Origin: JBNKHG01 sp050290225
GTDB lineage: Bacteria > Pseudomonadota > Gammaproteobacteria > Pseudomonadales > Cellvibrionaceae
Direction of reading: 5' to 3'
Length of the DNA stretch: 64,000 bases
Assembly: GCA_050290225.1 (NCBI GenBank)
Contig: JBNKHG010000048.1
Location: 9,842-73,841, forward strand
Shown here: piece by piece, positions 9,165 through 16,990 of the stretch
How the letters are laid out: every line of letters starts with the position of its first letter
Position numbering within the stretch: the first letter of the stretch is position 1
Translations under genes and position numbers: made by a program
Notes under the pieces: generated by a model
The model's input: only the letters and a program-made list of their open reading frames with translations
What the model was told of the DNA's origin: nothing
Databases searched by the model: none

Positions 9165-10583
9165 ATGAATGAAGGTTTAATGAATCTCGCCTATCTGGTG
9201 GCGGCATCCCTGTTTGTGTTCGGTATCAAGGGCCTGACCAAACCGCGGACCGCCGTGCGCGGCAACTTCCTGGCCGCTGTTGGCATGTTGTTGGCGGTCG
9301 TGGTTACGCTGCTGGACAATCAGGTGCTTGAGTACGGTTATATTCTACTTGGCTTGCTGATCGGCGGCGGTGTGGGCGCCCTGGTGGCGGTGCGGGTGCA
9401 AATGACTGCCATGCCTCAGATGGTGGCCCTGTTGAATGGTTGTGGCGGCGGCGCCTCACTGGGGGTGGCCGCAGCCGCCCATTACGACAAGCTTTTGAGC
9501 GGCGTTTATGCAGCGTTGCCCGCCGATGGTTTGCTGATGCAGTCCGTTGCCATTTTTGCGACGGCAATGGCTTCTGTGATCGGTGCAGTGACGCTCACCG
9601 GCAGTCTGGTGGCATTCGGTAAGCTGCAGGAAATTATTCCCGGCAAATCCGTTGGCTTTCCCGGAATGAAAGTGGTCAATGCCGGGTTGCTGATCGGTTC
9701 GCTGGCCGCTTCAGCGATGCTGGTTGTCGAACCGGTAAACAGCGGGCTGTTTATCGTCATGATCGCCGCTTCCCTGTTGCTGGGGGTGTTGCTGGTGTTG
9801 CCTATCGGCGGCGCGGATATGCCGGTGGTGATCGCGCTGCTGAACGCCTATTCCGGGATCGCGGCGGCGGCGGCCGGATTTATTATGGGCAACAGTGTGC
9901 TGATTGTATCCGGCTCCCTGGTGGGGGCATCGGGTTTGATCCTGACGCAGATTATGTGTCACGCCATGAACCGCTCGCTCGCCAATGTGCTCTTTGGTGT
10001 GATGGCGGAAGCGGGTGAAGCGGTGGATGCCGATGAAGTTTATGCAGGCAAGGTCAGCAGCGCTTCTGCGGACGAAGTGGCCATGATTCTGGAAACCGCA
10101 CAGCGGGTGGTGATCGTGCCCGGCTTTGGCCTGGCCATGGCACAGGCACAGCACGCGGTCAGGGAGCTGGCTGACGAGTTGCAAAAACGCGGTGTGGAAG
10201 TGGCCTATGCCATTCACCCGGTGGCCGGACGCATGCCCGGGCATATGAATGTGCTGCTGGCGGAGGCGGAAGTGCCCTACGAGCAGTTGGTGGAGATGGA
10301 GCGCATCAATCCCACCTTCGAACAAACCGACGTCGCCATTGTGATCGGCGCCAACGACGTCACCAATCCCATGGCGCGGGAGGACAAAGGCAGTCCCATT
10401 TACGGCATGCCGATTCTCAATGTGGATAAGGCGAAAACGGTTGTAGTGGTCAAGCGCAGCCTCAGTCCGGGATTCGCCGGCCTGCCCAACCCGTTGTTCG
10501 CCAATGACAATACCCTGATGATTTTCGGCGATGGAAAACAGGCGGTACTGGGATTGACTTCGGCGCTGGTGGAAGCGGCTTGA
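9165..10583 (+). CDS. pntB: NAD(P) transhydrogenase beta subunit
   Basis: Beta subunit with roughly nine membrane helices (residues 1 to about 270) and a C-terminal NADP(H)-binding domain III. Motifs include VALLNGCGGGASLGVAAAAH, GADMPVVIALLNAYSGIAAA, the nucleotide loop VPGFGLAMAQAQHAVREL, HPVAGRMPGHMNVLLAEA and VIGANDVTNPMAREDKGSPI. The length (472) is standard. It closes the pnt operon and is followed 5 bp later by a strong terminator. Confidence 0.97.
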   Translation: MNEGLMNLAYLVAASLFVFGIKGLTKPRTAVRGNFLAAVGMLLAVVVTLLDNQVLEYGYILLGLLIGGGVGALVAVRVQMTAMPQMVALLNGCGGGASLGVAAAAHYDKLLSGVYAALPADGLLMQSVAIFATAMASVIGAVTLTGSLVAFGKLQEIIPGKSVGFPGMKVVNAGLLIGSLAASAMLVVEPVNSGLFIVMIAASLLLGVLLVLPIGGADMPVVIALLNAYSGIAAAAAGFIMGNSVLIVSGSLVGASGLILTQIMCHAMNRSLANVLFGVMAEAGEAVDADEVYAGKVSSASADEVAMILETAQRVVIVPGFGLAMAQAQHAVRELADELQKRGVEVAYAIHPVAGRMPGHMNVLLAEAEVPYEQLVEMERINPTFEQTDVAIVIGANDVTNPMAREDKGSPIYGMPILNVDKAKTVVVVKRSLSPGFAGLPNPLFANDNTLMIFGDGKQAVLGLTSALVEAA

Positions 10584-10588
10584 ACCCG

Positions 10589-10622
10589 GCGGGTGCTATG
10601 ATGACAGAGCACCCGCTTTTTT
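10589..10622 (+). terminator. Rho-independent terminator after pntB
   Basis: Perfect 9-bp stem GCGGGTGCT / AGCACCCGC with a 10-nt loop, followed by six T. It ends the pnt transcript. Confidence 0.92.
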
Positions 10623-10651
10623 AAGATAGACTTGCTCCTGCTTTACAACAC

Positions 10652-11341
10652 CTACTCTACACTGAAGTCGAAATACTGATTTGGAAACGGTTCGTTTGCC
10701 AGGGTAAAGTGCCACCACTCCGCATGATAGGGCGTGAAGCCCTGATTCACCATCAGTGTTTGCAGCAGCATACGGTGTGCCCTTTGTGCGGGTGTCGCGG
10801 TTTTGCTATCAGGCCAGGATTCGGGACCAAAGAAATCCCAACCTGTCCCCATGTCCAGTTCCCGCGGCTCGTCGGTATCGAGTGCGACAATCGATAAATC
10901 GACCGTACTACCGCGGGAATGACCGGACTTTTCCGCTATATACCCATCTTTAAAAAGCGTCTTCTTGTCCACGTTGGGGTAATACCTGGCTTTCATCTTT
11001 CTGTCATTCAGGTTCTTTGCCCATCTGACAAAATGATCAACGGCCCGCTGGGGTCTGTAGCAATCGTAGATTTTTAAACCCAGCCCATGTTGTTTGAGGG
11101 CTTTTTGAACTTTCTCCAGAGCGGTAGCGGTGTTTGCGGTGATGATGCATTTGGGTTTGTTGTAGCCATCAATACGCTGTCCCACGAAGTTATCCGCCGT
11201 GTAATAGCGAATCTCCATTTGGATATCGGGGATCACATTCCTGATATCCACGAAACCTTCGGGTAGGTTCTCCGCCATTGCCCGACCTGTCGAGCCAAGG
11301 CCTAAACCGATTGCCAGCAGAAGTAAAAAGAGCGGTTGCAT
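10652..11341 (-). CDS. D-alanyl-D-alanine dipeptidase (M15D, VanX/DdpX-like), exported
   Basis: Zinc peptidase cleaving D-Ala-D-Ala. The 229-residue product has a signal peptide (MQPLFLLLLAIGLGLGSTGRAMA), then YYTADNFVGQRIDGY, the arginine motif DCYRPQRAVDHF, the zinc-ligand motif SGHSRGSTVDLSI and EWWHF, all typical of M15D. The start at 11341 follows GGGAGATAGAG; a longer in-frame start would bury the signal peptide. With no van genes nearby it more likely serves peptidoglycan turnover or D-Ala-D-Ala use than vancomycin resistance. Its promoter faces that of the IclR-type gene. Confidence 0.9.
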   Translation of the reverse strand: MQPLFLLLLAIGLGLGSTGRAMAENLPEGFVDIRNVIPDIQMEIRYYTADNFVGQRIDGYNKPKCIITANTATALEKVQKALKQHGLGLKIYDCYRPQRAVDHFVRWAKNLNDRKMKARYYPNVDKKTLFKDGYIAEKSGHSRGSTVDLSIVALDTDEPRELDMGTGWDFFGPESWPDSKTATPAQRAHRMLLQTLMVNQGFTPYHAEWWHFTLANEPFPNQYFDFSVE

Positions 11342-11514
11342 CTCTATCTCCCGATATGTTTTTAGCCGCATCCGTTTTAACTGTAATCGATCCAAACCGA
11401 AATTGGCAGTTGAACTGGACAATGAAACCCTGGGTTTTCCCGCCTGGCGGTCGCTTTGGCCGATTGTTACAATGCGCGGAATTTCTCAATCGCACGGATT
11501 CGTGCCACAGGGCC

Positions 11515-12348
11515 ATGAAGTCAAAACATGAAGTCAAAAAGGTCGACAACGCCGCCGGCAAATCGGTTCGTAATGGTGCCGGCCAGGTTCAGTCTCTGGT
11601 CCGGGGGTTGACCATTCTGGAGTGCCTGTCCGAGTCCAAGGGCGGTATGAACCTGACTGAAATCGCTGAGCATGTGGGCCTGGCGCCGTCGACGACTCAC
11701 CGTCTGTTAAACAGTCTGGAGCAACTGGACTTCGTCGCCCAGGATGAGGCGCGCGGCAGCTGGTATATCGGCGTCAAGGCGTTCAGTGTCGGCAATGCGT
11801 TTTTGCGCAATCGGGATTTTGTCGCCATCGTGCGGCCCTTTATGCACGACCTGGTGGCGCAGACGGGGGAAACCTCGAACCTGGCGATTCTGGATCACGG
11901 TGCGCCGGTGTTTATCGCCCAGGTGGAATGTGGCGAGATGATGCGCATGGTAGCGACCCTGGGCGGCAAGGCGCCGGTGCATGCCAGTGGCGTCGGCAAG
12001 GCACTGTTGTCACGCCGACGTGATTCGGAGGTGGATGCGATTATCGCCGCCAATGGATTGCCGGCGCTGAGCCCGAACACGATTACCGGCGCGGATGCCT
12101 TACGCGCAGAACTGCTGCAAATCCGCCAACAGGGTTACGCCGTCGACAACGAAGAGCAGTCCATCGGCTTGCGTTGCATTGCCGCCAATATCTATAACGA
12201 GCATGGCGAGGCGGTGGCGGCGATATCCATTTCAGGGCCGGCGCCACGCGTTACCGATGAGCGGGTACCGGAACTGGGCGCGCTGCTGGCGGCGACGGCC
12301 CGCGCCGCCACGGAAGCGCTCGGGGGATGCGTGCCTGAAAATCGTTAG
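11515..12348 (+). CDS. IclR-family transcriptional regulator, AllR-like
   Basis: 277 residues. An N-terminal winged helix-turn-helix (about 24-90: QSLVRGLTILECLSES, MNLTEIAEHVGLAPSTTHRL) is followed by the IclR effector domain (about 100-270: HASGVGKALL, GLRCIAANIYNEHGEAVAAI). In enterobacteria AllR, of this family, represses allantoin and gcl operons in response to glyoxylate and allantoin. Location between the xdh-allB and gcl clusters makes a similar role here a strong inference. The likely target is the TGACA element. The ATG at 11515 is chosen because the region further upstream has no regulator-like sequence. Confidence 0.88.
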   Translation: MKSKHEVKKVDNAAGKSVRNGAGQVQSLVRGLTILECLSESKGGMNLTEIAEHVGLAPSTTHRLLNSLEQLDFVAQDEARGSWYIGVKAFSVGNAFLRNRDFVAIVRPFMHDLVAQTGETSNLAILDHGAPVFIAQVECGEMMRMVATLGGKAPVHASGVGKALLSRRRDSEVDAIIAANGLPALSPNTITGADALRAELLQIRQQGYAVDNEEQSIGLRCIAANIYNEHGEAVAAISISGPAPRVTDERVPELGALLAATARAATEALGGCVPENR

Positions 12349-12431
12349 CCATCGCAACGACTCGACAACAGTAAAATCCCGCGGTTTCCGGACGAACACG
12401 GATTGGCTCGCCTACAGAAGCTCAAAAAAAG

Positions 12432-12562
12432 CTTGCAGCTTGCAGCTCACAGCTTGCAGCTTGCAGCTCACAGCTCACAGCTCACAGCTCACACCTCACA
12501 CCCAAGCGCCTGAAAAACAGGCATTTACTGTTAGCTGTAAGCCGTTAACTGTCAGCTAACAA
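12432..12562. repeat. Period-7 tandem repeat downstream of the IclR gene
   Basis: Ten 7-bp units, CTTGCAG or CTCACAG/CTCACAC, span 12432-12501. After a short gap five diverged units of the same period (CTGTTAG, CTGTAAG, CCGTTAA, CTGTCAG, CTAACAA) span 12528-12562; the outer ones pair as GTTAGCTG/CAGCTAAC. No gene lies within. Confidence 0.85.
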
Positions 12563-12584
12563 AGGCCGCTGTTTGCGGATAAAG

Positions 12585-13019
12585 TTAACCCGCATCGGCA
12601 ATCAATTCCGCCCCCTGTATACCTGCGATCGCACAGGCCTCATCCACATCCGAGGTGTCTCCGGTCACTCCCACCGCACCGATAATATCGTTGTCTTTGT
12701 CCCGAATCAGTACGCCGCCCGGCACGGGCACCAAATTGCCCTGGGCCATGGTGGTAAGTGCGGATACGAACGCTGGCCGCTCGGCTGCCACAGTGCCCAG
12801 GGTACGGGATGACATGCCCATGCCGATAGCGCCCCAGGCTTTGGCGATGGCGATATCGGGGCGCATCAAGCTGGCGCTGTCCTGACGTTGGAAAGCTTTC
12901 AGGTGACCGCCTTGGTCCAGAATGGCGATGGTCAGTGGCGGGGTATTGAGTTCCGCGCCCCTGGCCAGCGCGGCCTCGATGATGCGGGTGGACTGGGTCA
13001 AGTTTAATCGGTTAGCCAT
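12585..13019 (-). CDS. GlcG/HbpS-like protein (DUF336)
   Basis: 144 residues of the GlcG/HbpS family: ILDQGGHLKAFQRQDSA, KAWGAIGMGMSSRTLG, VPGGVLIRDKDNDIIGAVGV TGDT near the end. GlcG proteins lie next to glycolate/glyoxylate genes in many bacteria and HbpS binds haem, but no enzymatic activity is established for the group. It is divergent from gcl and shares its 265-bp control region, so co-regulation by glyoxylate is likely. Function unassigned. Confidence 0.88.
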   Translation of the reverse strand: MANRLNLTQSTRIIEAALARGAELNTPPLTIAILDQGGHLKAFQRQDSASLMRPDIAIAKAWGAIGMGMSSRTLGTVAAERPAFVSALTTMAQGNLVPVPGGVLIRDKDNDIIGAVGVTGDTSDVDEACAIAGIQGAELIADAG

Positions 13020-13212
13020 ATCGGTTGCCTCTCTCTCGGTTTGATTTCAATTCGCTCTAAAACCTGTGCTTCGCCTGCCCCTGACCTGTCTTATATATTC
13101 GAGTGATATCCCGGACTTGTCGTTATAACGTTGTGTAATTAATTGATATCTAAAGCTTTTCCATTGTTTCTTAATTGTTTTTTCACACAGTGGAAAAAGT
13201 TTTCATTAAAAG

Positions 13213-13240
13213 TTGACACAATTGACAGGATTTTTATAGT
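13213..13240 (+). promoter_or_regulatory. gcl promoter overlapped by a TGACA element
   Basis: TTGACACAATTGACAG (13213-13228) holds two TGACA half-sites 9 bp apart. The first TTGACA is also a perfect -35 hexamer, with a 16-bp spacer to TATAGT at 13235-13240. A factor bound here would overlap the -35, as expected of a repressor. The gcl start is 45 bp downstream. Confidence 0.65.
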
Positions 13241-13284
13241 ATCACCTCATCGAGTGGCGTCAACACATTTACGAGGGGAAACAA

Positions 13285-15060
13285 ATGCCCAAGATGAGAG
13301 CAATTGAAGCGGCCGTTAAGGTACTGGAGCTGGAGGGAATCGATCAGGCCTTCGGGGTTCCGGGAGCGGCCATCAATCCGTTTTACGCCGCCCTGGAAAA
13401 AAGCGGTGCAATCAAACATGTCCTGGCTCGCCATGTGGAGGGAGCCTCCCATATGGCCGAAGGTTACACCCGCACCAAGGCAGGCAATATCGGCGTTTGT
13501 GTGGGTACCTCCGGACCGGCGGGTACGGATATGGTGACGGGGCTCTACTCGGCCTCGGCGGATTCGATCCCGATTCTCTGTATCACCGGCCAGGCGCCGC
13601 GTGAGCGGCTGCACAAGGAAGATTTCCAGGCGGTGGATATCACCAGCATCGCCGAACCCGTCACCAAATGGGCCACCACTGTACTTGAGCCCGCACAGGT
13701 GCCCTGGGTGTTCCAGAAAGCGTTCCACCTGATGCGCTCCGGACGTCCCGGTCCCGTGCTGATCGATCTGCCCTTTGATGTGCAGATGGCGGAAATCGAA
13801 TTTGACCCTGATACCTATACGTCGCTGGAGACCTACAAGCCATCGGCCAGCCGTGCCCAGATCGAAAAAGCGATGCGCATGCTTAACGACGCCGAGCGTC
13901 CGCTAATTGTCGCCGGTGGTGGTGTCATCAATGCCGATGCCTCGGAAAAACTGGTGGAGTTTGCCGAGATTACCGGTGTGCCCGTCATTCCAACCCTGAT
14001 GGGTTGGGGCAGCATTGCCGATAATCACCCGTTGATGGCGGGCATGGTGGGGCTGCAGACGTCACAGCGTTACGGTAACGCCACGCTATTGGAATCCGAT
14101 TTTGTGTTGGGCATCGGTAACCGCTGGGCCAATCGCCATACCGGTTCCGTGGATGTCTATACCAAGGGGCGTACCTTTGTGCATGTGGATATCGAACCGA
14201 CCCAGATCGGTCGGGTGTTTATGCCGGACTACGGTATCGTTTCCGACGCTGGCGCGGCCCTGGATCTGTTTGTGGAAGTGGCGCGGGAGTTAAAAACCCA
14301 GGGCGATCTGCGCGACTGCAGCGACTGGGTTGAACAGTGCCAGTCGCGCAAGCGCACCCTGCTGCGCAAGACCCACTTCGACAATGTGCCGGTCAAACCC
14401 CAGCGCGTGTATGAAGAGATGAACACGGCGTTTGGCAAAGACACCTGTTACGTCAGCACGATTGGTTTGTCGCAGATTGCGGCGGCCCAGTTCCTGCACG
14501 TCTACAAACCGCGCCACTGGATCAATTGTGGCCAGGCCGGGCCCCTGGGTTGGACGGTGCCCGCCGCCCTGGGTGTCTGCGCCGCCGACCCGGATCGCAA
14601 GGTGGTGGCCCTGTCCGGTGACTACGATTTCCAGTTTATGCTCGAAGAGTTGGCGGTGGGTGCGCAGTTTAACCTGCCCTATATCCACGTGGTGGTGAAC
14701 AACGCCTACCTCGGACTGATCCGTCAGGCCCAGCGCGGCTTCGATATCGATTACTGCGTGCAGTTGTCGTTTGAGAACATCAATGCGCCTGAGCTGGAAA
14801 GCTACGGCGTCGACCACGTCTCTGTGGTGGAAGGACTGGGCTGTAAAGCCATTCGCGTGTTCAAGCCGGAGGATATCCAACCGGCCTTTGCCCAGGCCCA
14901 GGCGTGGATGGATGAATACCGGGTGCCGGTGGTGGTGGAAATCATCCTCGAGCGGGTAACCAATATCGCTATGGGTACCGAGATAGACAATATCAACGAG
15001 TTTGAAGACCTGGCGCAAAACGATGCCGATGCGCCTACCGCAATTGCGCTGCTGGACTAA
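13285..15060 (+). CDS. gcl: Glyoxylate carboligase
   Basis: ThDP-dependent enzyme joining two glyoxylates into tartronate semialdehyde plus CO2. The 591 residues match the E. coli enzyme length. N-terminal PYR domain with IDQAFGVPGAAINPFYAAL; the position taken by catalytic Glu in most ThDP enzymes falls here in a Val/Gly context, as known for Gcl. Central domain with PLIVAGGGVINADAS; C-terminal PP domain with GDYDFQFMLEELAVG and NNAYLGLIRQAQR for ThDP/Mg binding. Start follows GAGGGG. First gene of gcl-hyi-glxR. Confidence 0.97.
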   Translation: MPKMRAIEAAVKVLELEGIDQAFGVPGAAINPFYAALEKSGAIKHVLARHVEGASHMAEGYTRTKAGNIGVCVGTSGPAGTDMVTGLYSASADSIPILCITGQAPRERLHKEDFQAVDITSIAEPVTKWATTVLEPAQVPWVFQKAFHLMRSGRPGPVLIDLPFDVQMAEIEFDPDTYTSLETYKPSASRAQIEKAMRMLNDAERPLIVAGGGVINADASEKLVEFAEITGVPVIPTLMGWGSIADNHPLMAGMVGLQTSQRYGNATLLESDFVLGIGNRWANRHTGSVDVYTKGRTFVHVDIEPTQIGRVFMPDYGIVSDAGAALDLFVEVARELKTQGDLRDCSDWVEQCQSRKRTLLRKTHFDNVPVKPQRVYEEMNTAFGKDTCYVSTIGLSQIAAAQFLHVYKPRHWINCGQAGPLGWTVPAALGVCAADPDRKVVALSGDYDFQFMLEELAVGAQFNLPYIHVVVNNAYLGLIRQAQRGFDIDYCVQLSFENINAPELESYGVDHVSVVEGLGCKAIRVFKPEDIQPAFAQAQAWMDEYRVPVVVEIILERVTNIAMGTEIDNINEFEDLAQNDADAPTAIALLD

Positions 15061-15119
15061 AACCGCCGGGAAAAAGTCGCGGTCCGAAACAATAATTGCA
15101 ACACCTTAAGAGAATGACT

Positions 15120-15902
15120 ATGCCAAAGTTAAATGCCAATTTGTCCATGCTCTTTACCGAGCACGCGTTTCTTGATCGTTTCGAGGCGGCCGCCAAGGCC
15201 GGGTTTCGCGGGGTCGAATATCTGTTTCCCTACGCCTATGATGCGGCGGCCATTGCCGAGCGCCTGGAAGCCCACAATTTGGAGCAGGTGCTGTTCAACC
15301 TGCCCGCGGGCGACTGGGAGGCGGGCGAACGCGGTATCGCCTGCCACCCGGACCGCGTCCAGGCGTTTCGCGACGGCGTTGAGAAGGCGATTGAGTATGC
15401 CCGCCAGCTCGGTTGCGGCCAGTGCAACGTTCTCGCCGGTATTGTACCGGAGGGTGTAAGCCAGGAGCAGGCGCGGGAAACCTTTGTTGAAAACCTGCGT
15501 TACGCGGCGCCGTTGTTGGCCGAGGCTGGTGTCAAACTGCTGGCCGAGGCGATCAACACCCGCGATATCCCCGGCTTTTTCCTTAACAACACTGCCCAGG
15601 CGCTGTCGATTCTGGATCAAGTGGGCAGTGATAATCTTTTCTACCAGTACGATATTTACCATATGCAGATTATGGAAGGGGATCTGGCGCCGACCATCGA
15701 AGCCAACCTGAACCGTATTGCCCATATCCAACTGGCGGACAACCCGGGTCGTCACGAGCCGGGTACCGGTGAGATCAACTACCACTTTATATTCGAATTT
15801 CTCGATCGCATTGGCTACAGCGGTTGGGTCGGTTGCGAATACAAGCCGGCCGCCACCACCGACGCGGGCCTGGGTTGGTTGAAGACCTATAACCAGATTT
15901 GA
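15120..15902 (+). CDS. hyi: Hydroxypyruvate isomerase
   Basis: Interconverts hydroxypyruvate and tartronate semialdehyde; a TIM-barrel enzyme of the xylose-isomerase-like group. The 260 residues contain NLSMLFTEHAFLDRFEAAAKAGFRG split across the N-terminus, GVKLLAEAINTRDIPGFFL (metal-binding Glu), YDIYHMQIMEGDL and IQLADNPGRHEPGTGEI. The ATG at 15120 is preferred to 15114 for its spacing from AAGAGAA. It lies 59 bp after gcl, as in the classical gcl-hyi-glxR order. Confidence 0.95.
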   Translation: MPKLNANLSMLFTEHAFLDRFEAAAKAGFRGVEYLFPYAYDAAAIAERLEAHNLEQVLFNLPAGDWEAGERGIACHPDRVQAFRDGVEKAIEYARQLGCGQCNVLAGIVPEGVSQEQARETFVENLRYAAPLLAEAGVKLLAEAINTRDIPGFFLNNTAQALSILDQVGSDNLFYQYDIYHMQIMEGDLAPTIEANLNRIAHIQLADNPGRHEPGTGEINYHFIFEFLDRIGYSGWVGCEYKPAATTDAGLGWLKTYNQI

Positions 15903-15937
15903 ATGCGACAGCAGTTAACCTATTGGGAGAATACACA

Positions 15938-16828
15938 ATGAGTAAAATCGGTTTTATCGGTACCGGCATTATGGGACTGCCCATGGCCCGGAACCTGCAA
16001 ATGCAAAAGGGTGATCACGAACTGTACTTTTCCGAGCATCACAAGCCGGTGCCCGAGGAACTCCTTGCCGCCAACGGCCAGGTCTGCCCGACGCCTAAAG
16101 CGGTCGCGCAAGCGGCGGAATTTATTATTCTGATGGTGCCGGACACCCCACAGGTGGAAGAGGTGCTCTTTGGTGAAGAGGGTGTGGCCGCGGGGCTGGC
16201 ACCCGGAAAAATCGTGATCGATATGAGCTCCATATCCCCGATAGCGACAAAAGACTTTGCCCGGCGTATTAACGCATTGGGATGCGATTACCTGGATGCG
16301 CCGGTGTCCGGCGGTGAAGTGGGTGCCAAGGCCGCCAGCCTGACCATTATGGTGGGAGGGCCCGAGACGGCGTTCGAGTCAGCCAGGCCGCTGTTCGAAT
16401 TGATGGGAAAAAATATCACTCTGGTGGGCGGCAATGGTGACGGCCAGACCTGCAAGGTTGCCAACCAGATTATTGTTGCGCTCAATATCGAAGCCGTGAG
16501 TGAAGCCCTGTTATTTGCCGCCAAGGCCGGTGCCGATCCGGCGCGGGTGCGCGAGGCACTGATGGGCGGATTTGCCGCTTCCAAAATATTGGAGGTGCAT
16601 GGCGAGCGTATGATCAAGCGTACCTTTGAACCGGGTTTCCGCATCGGCCTGCACCAAAAAGACCTGAACCTGGCACTCTGCGGTGCTCGTGAGTTGAAGT
16701 TGAGTCTGCCCAATACCGCCACCGCCCAGGAGCTGTTTAACAGCTGCGCCGCCAACGGCGGCAGCGACTGGGACCACTCGGCGATGGTCAAGGCCCTGGA
16801 GTTGATGGCCAACCACGAAGTGGGCTGA
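15938..16828 (+). CDS. glxR: Tartronate semialdehyde reductase
   Basis: NAD(P)H-dependent reduction of tartronate semialdehyde to D-glycerate, in the beta-hydroxyacid dehydrogenase family. The 296-residue protein begins GFIGTGIMGLPMARNL (Rossmann loop), has DAPVSGGEVGAKAASLTIMV (substrate-binding motif) and GQTCKVANQIIVALN with the catalytic lysine. The ATG at 15938 follows GGGAGA; the frame is open upstream into the end of hyi, but without a good start. Followed by a terminator-like hairpin at 16893. Confidence 0.95.
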   Translation: MSKIGFIGTGIMGLPMARNLQMQKGDHELYFSEHHKPVPEELLAANGQVCPTPKAVAQAAEFIILMVPDTPQVEEVLFGEEGVAAGLAPGKIVIDMSSISPIATKDFARRINALGCDYLDAPVSGGEVGAKAASLTIMVGGPETAFESARPLFELMGKNITLVGGNGDGQTCKVANQIIVALNIEAVSEALLFAAKAGADPARVREALMGGFAASKILEVHGERMIKRTFEPGFRIGLHQKDLNLALCGARELKLSLPNTATAQELFNSCAANGGSDWDHSAMVKALELMANHEVG

Positions 16829-16892
16829 TTTTAAATCCTTGTAAAAAGATCCTGTGCTGTGCCTTCACTTGCATACCCCAAGCAAGTGTTCC

Positions 16893-16931
16893 CCAGCATG
16901 GCGGTCGCCTGATCGCTATGCTGGTCTTTTT
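16893..16931 (+). terminator. Terminator-like hairpin between glxR and glycerate kinase
   Basis: CCAGCAT / ATGCTGG with further pairing (GCG/CGC) inside, followed by TCTTTTT. It may end the gcl-hyi-glxR transcript or only weaken read-through into the kinase gene 60 bp later. Confidence 0.75.
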
Positions 16932-16990
16932 ACGGCCACGGTATGGGAGATGTTTGCGCCCTTGATTGAGTGAACGCCGGGAGAAAACCT

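Noticed and set aside
10652..11341. Vancomycin-resistance VanX
   Set aside because: Only the dipeptidase is present; no vanHA-type genes, and it carries a signal peptide, unlike cytoplasmic VanX.
12432..12562. Possible CRISPR array or minisatellite gene
   Set aside because: Units are contiguous 7-mers without spacers, so it is a simple tandem repeat.
13213..13228. Sigma-54 promoter reading of the TTGACA pair
   Set aside because: The spacing and the GG/GC dinucleotides needed for a -24/-12 element are absent; a sigma-70 promoter with TATAGT fits better.
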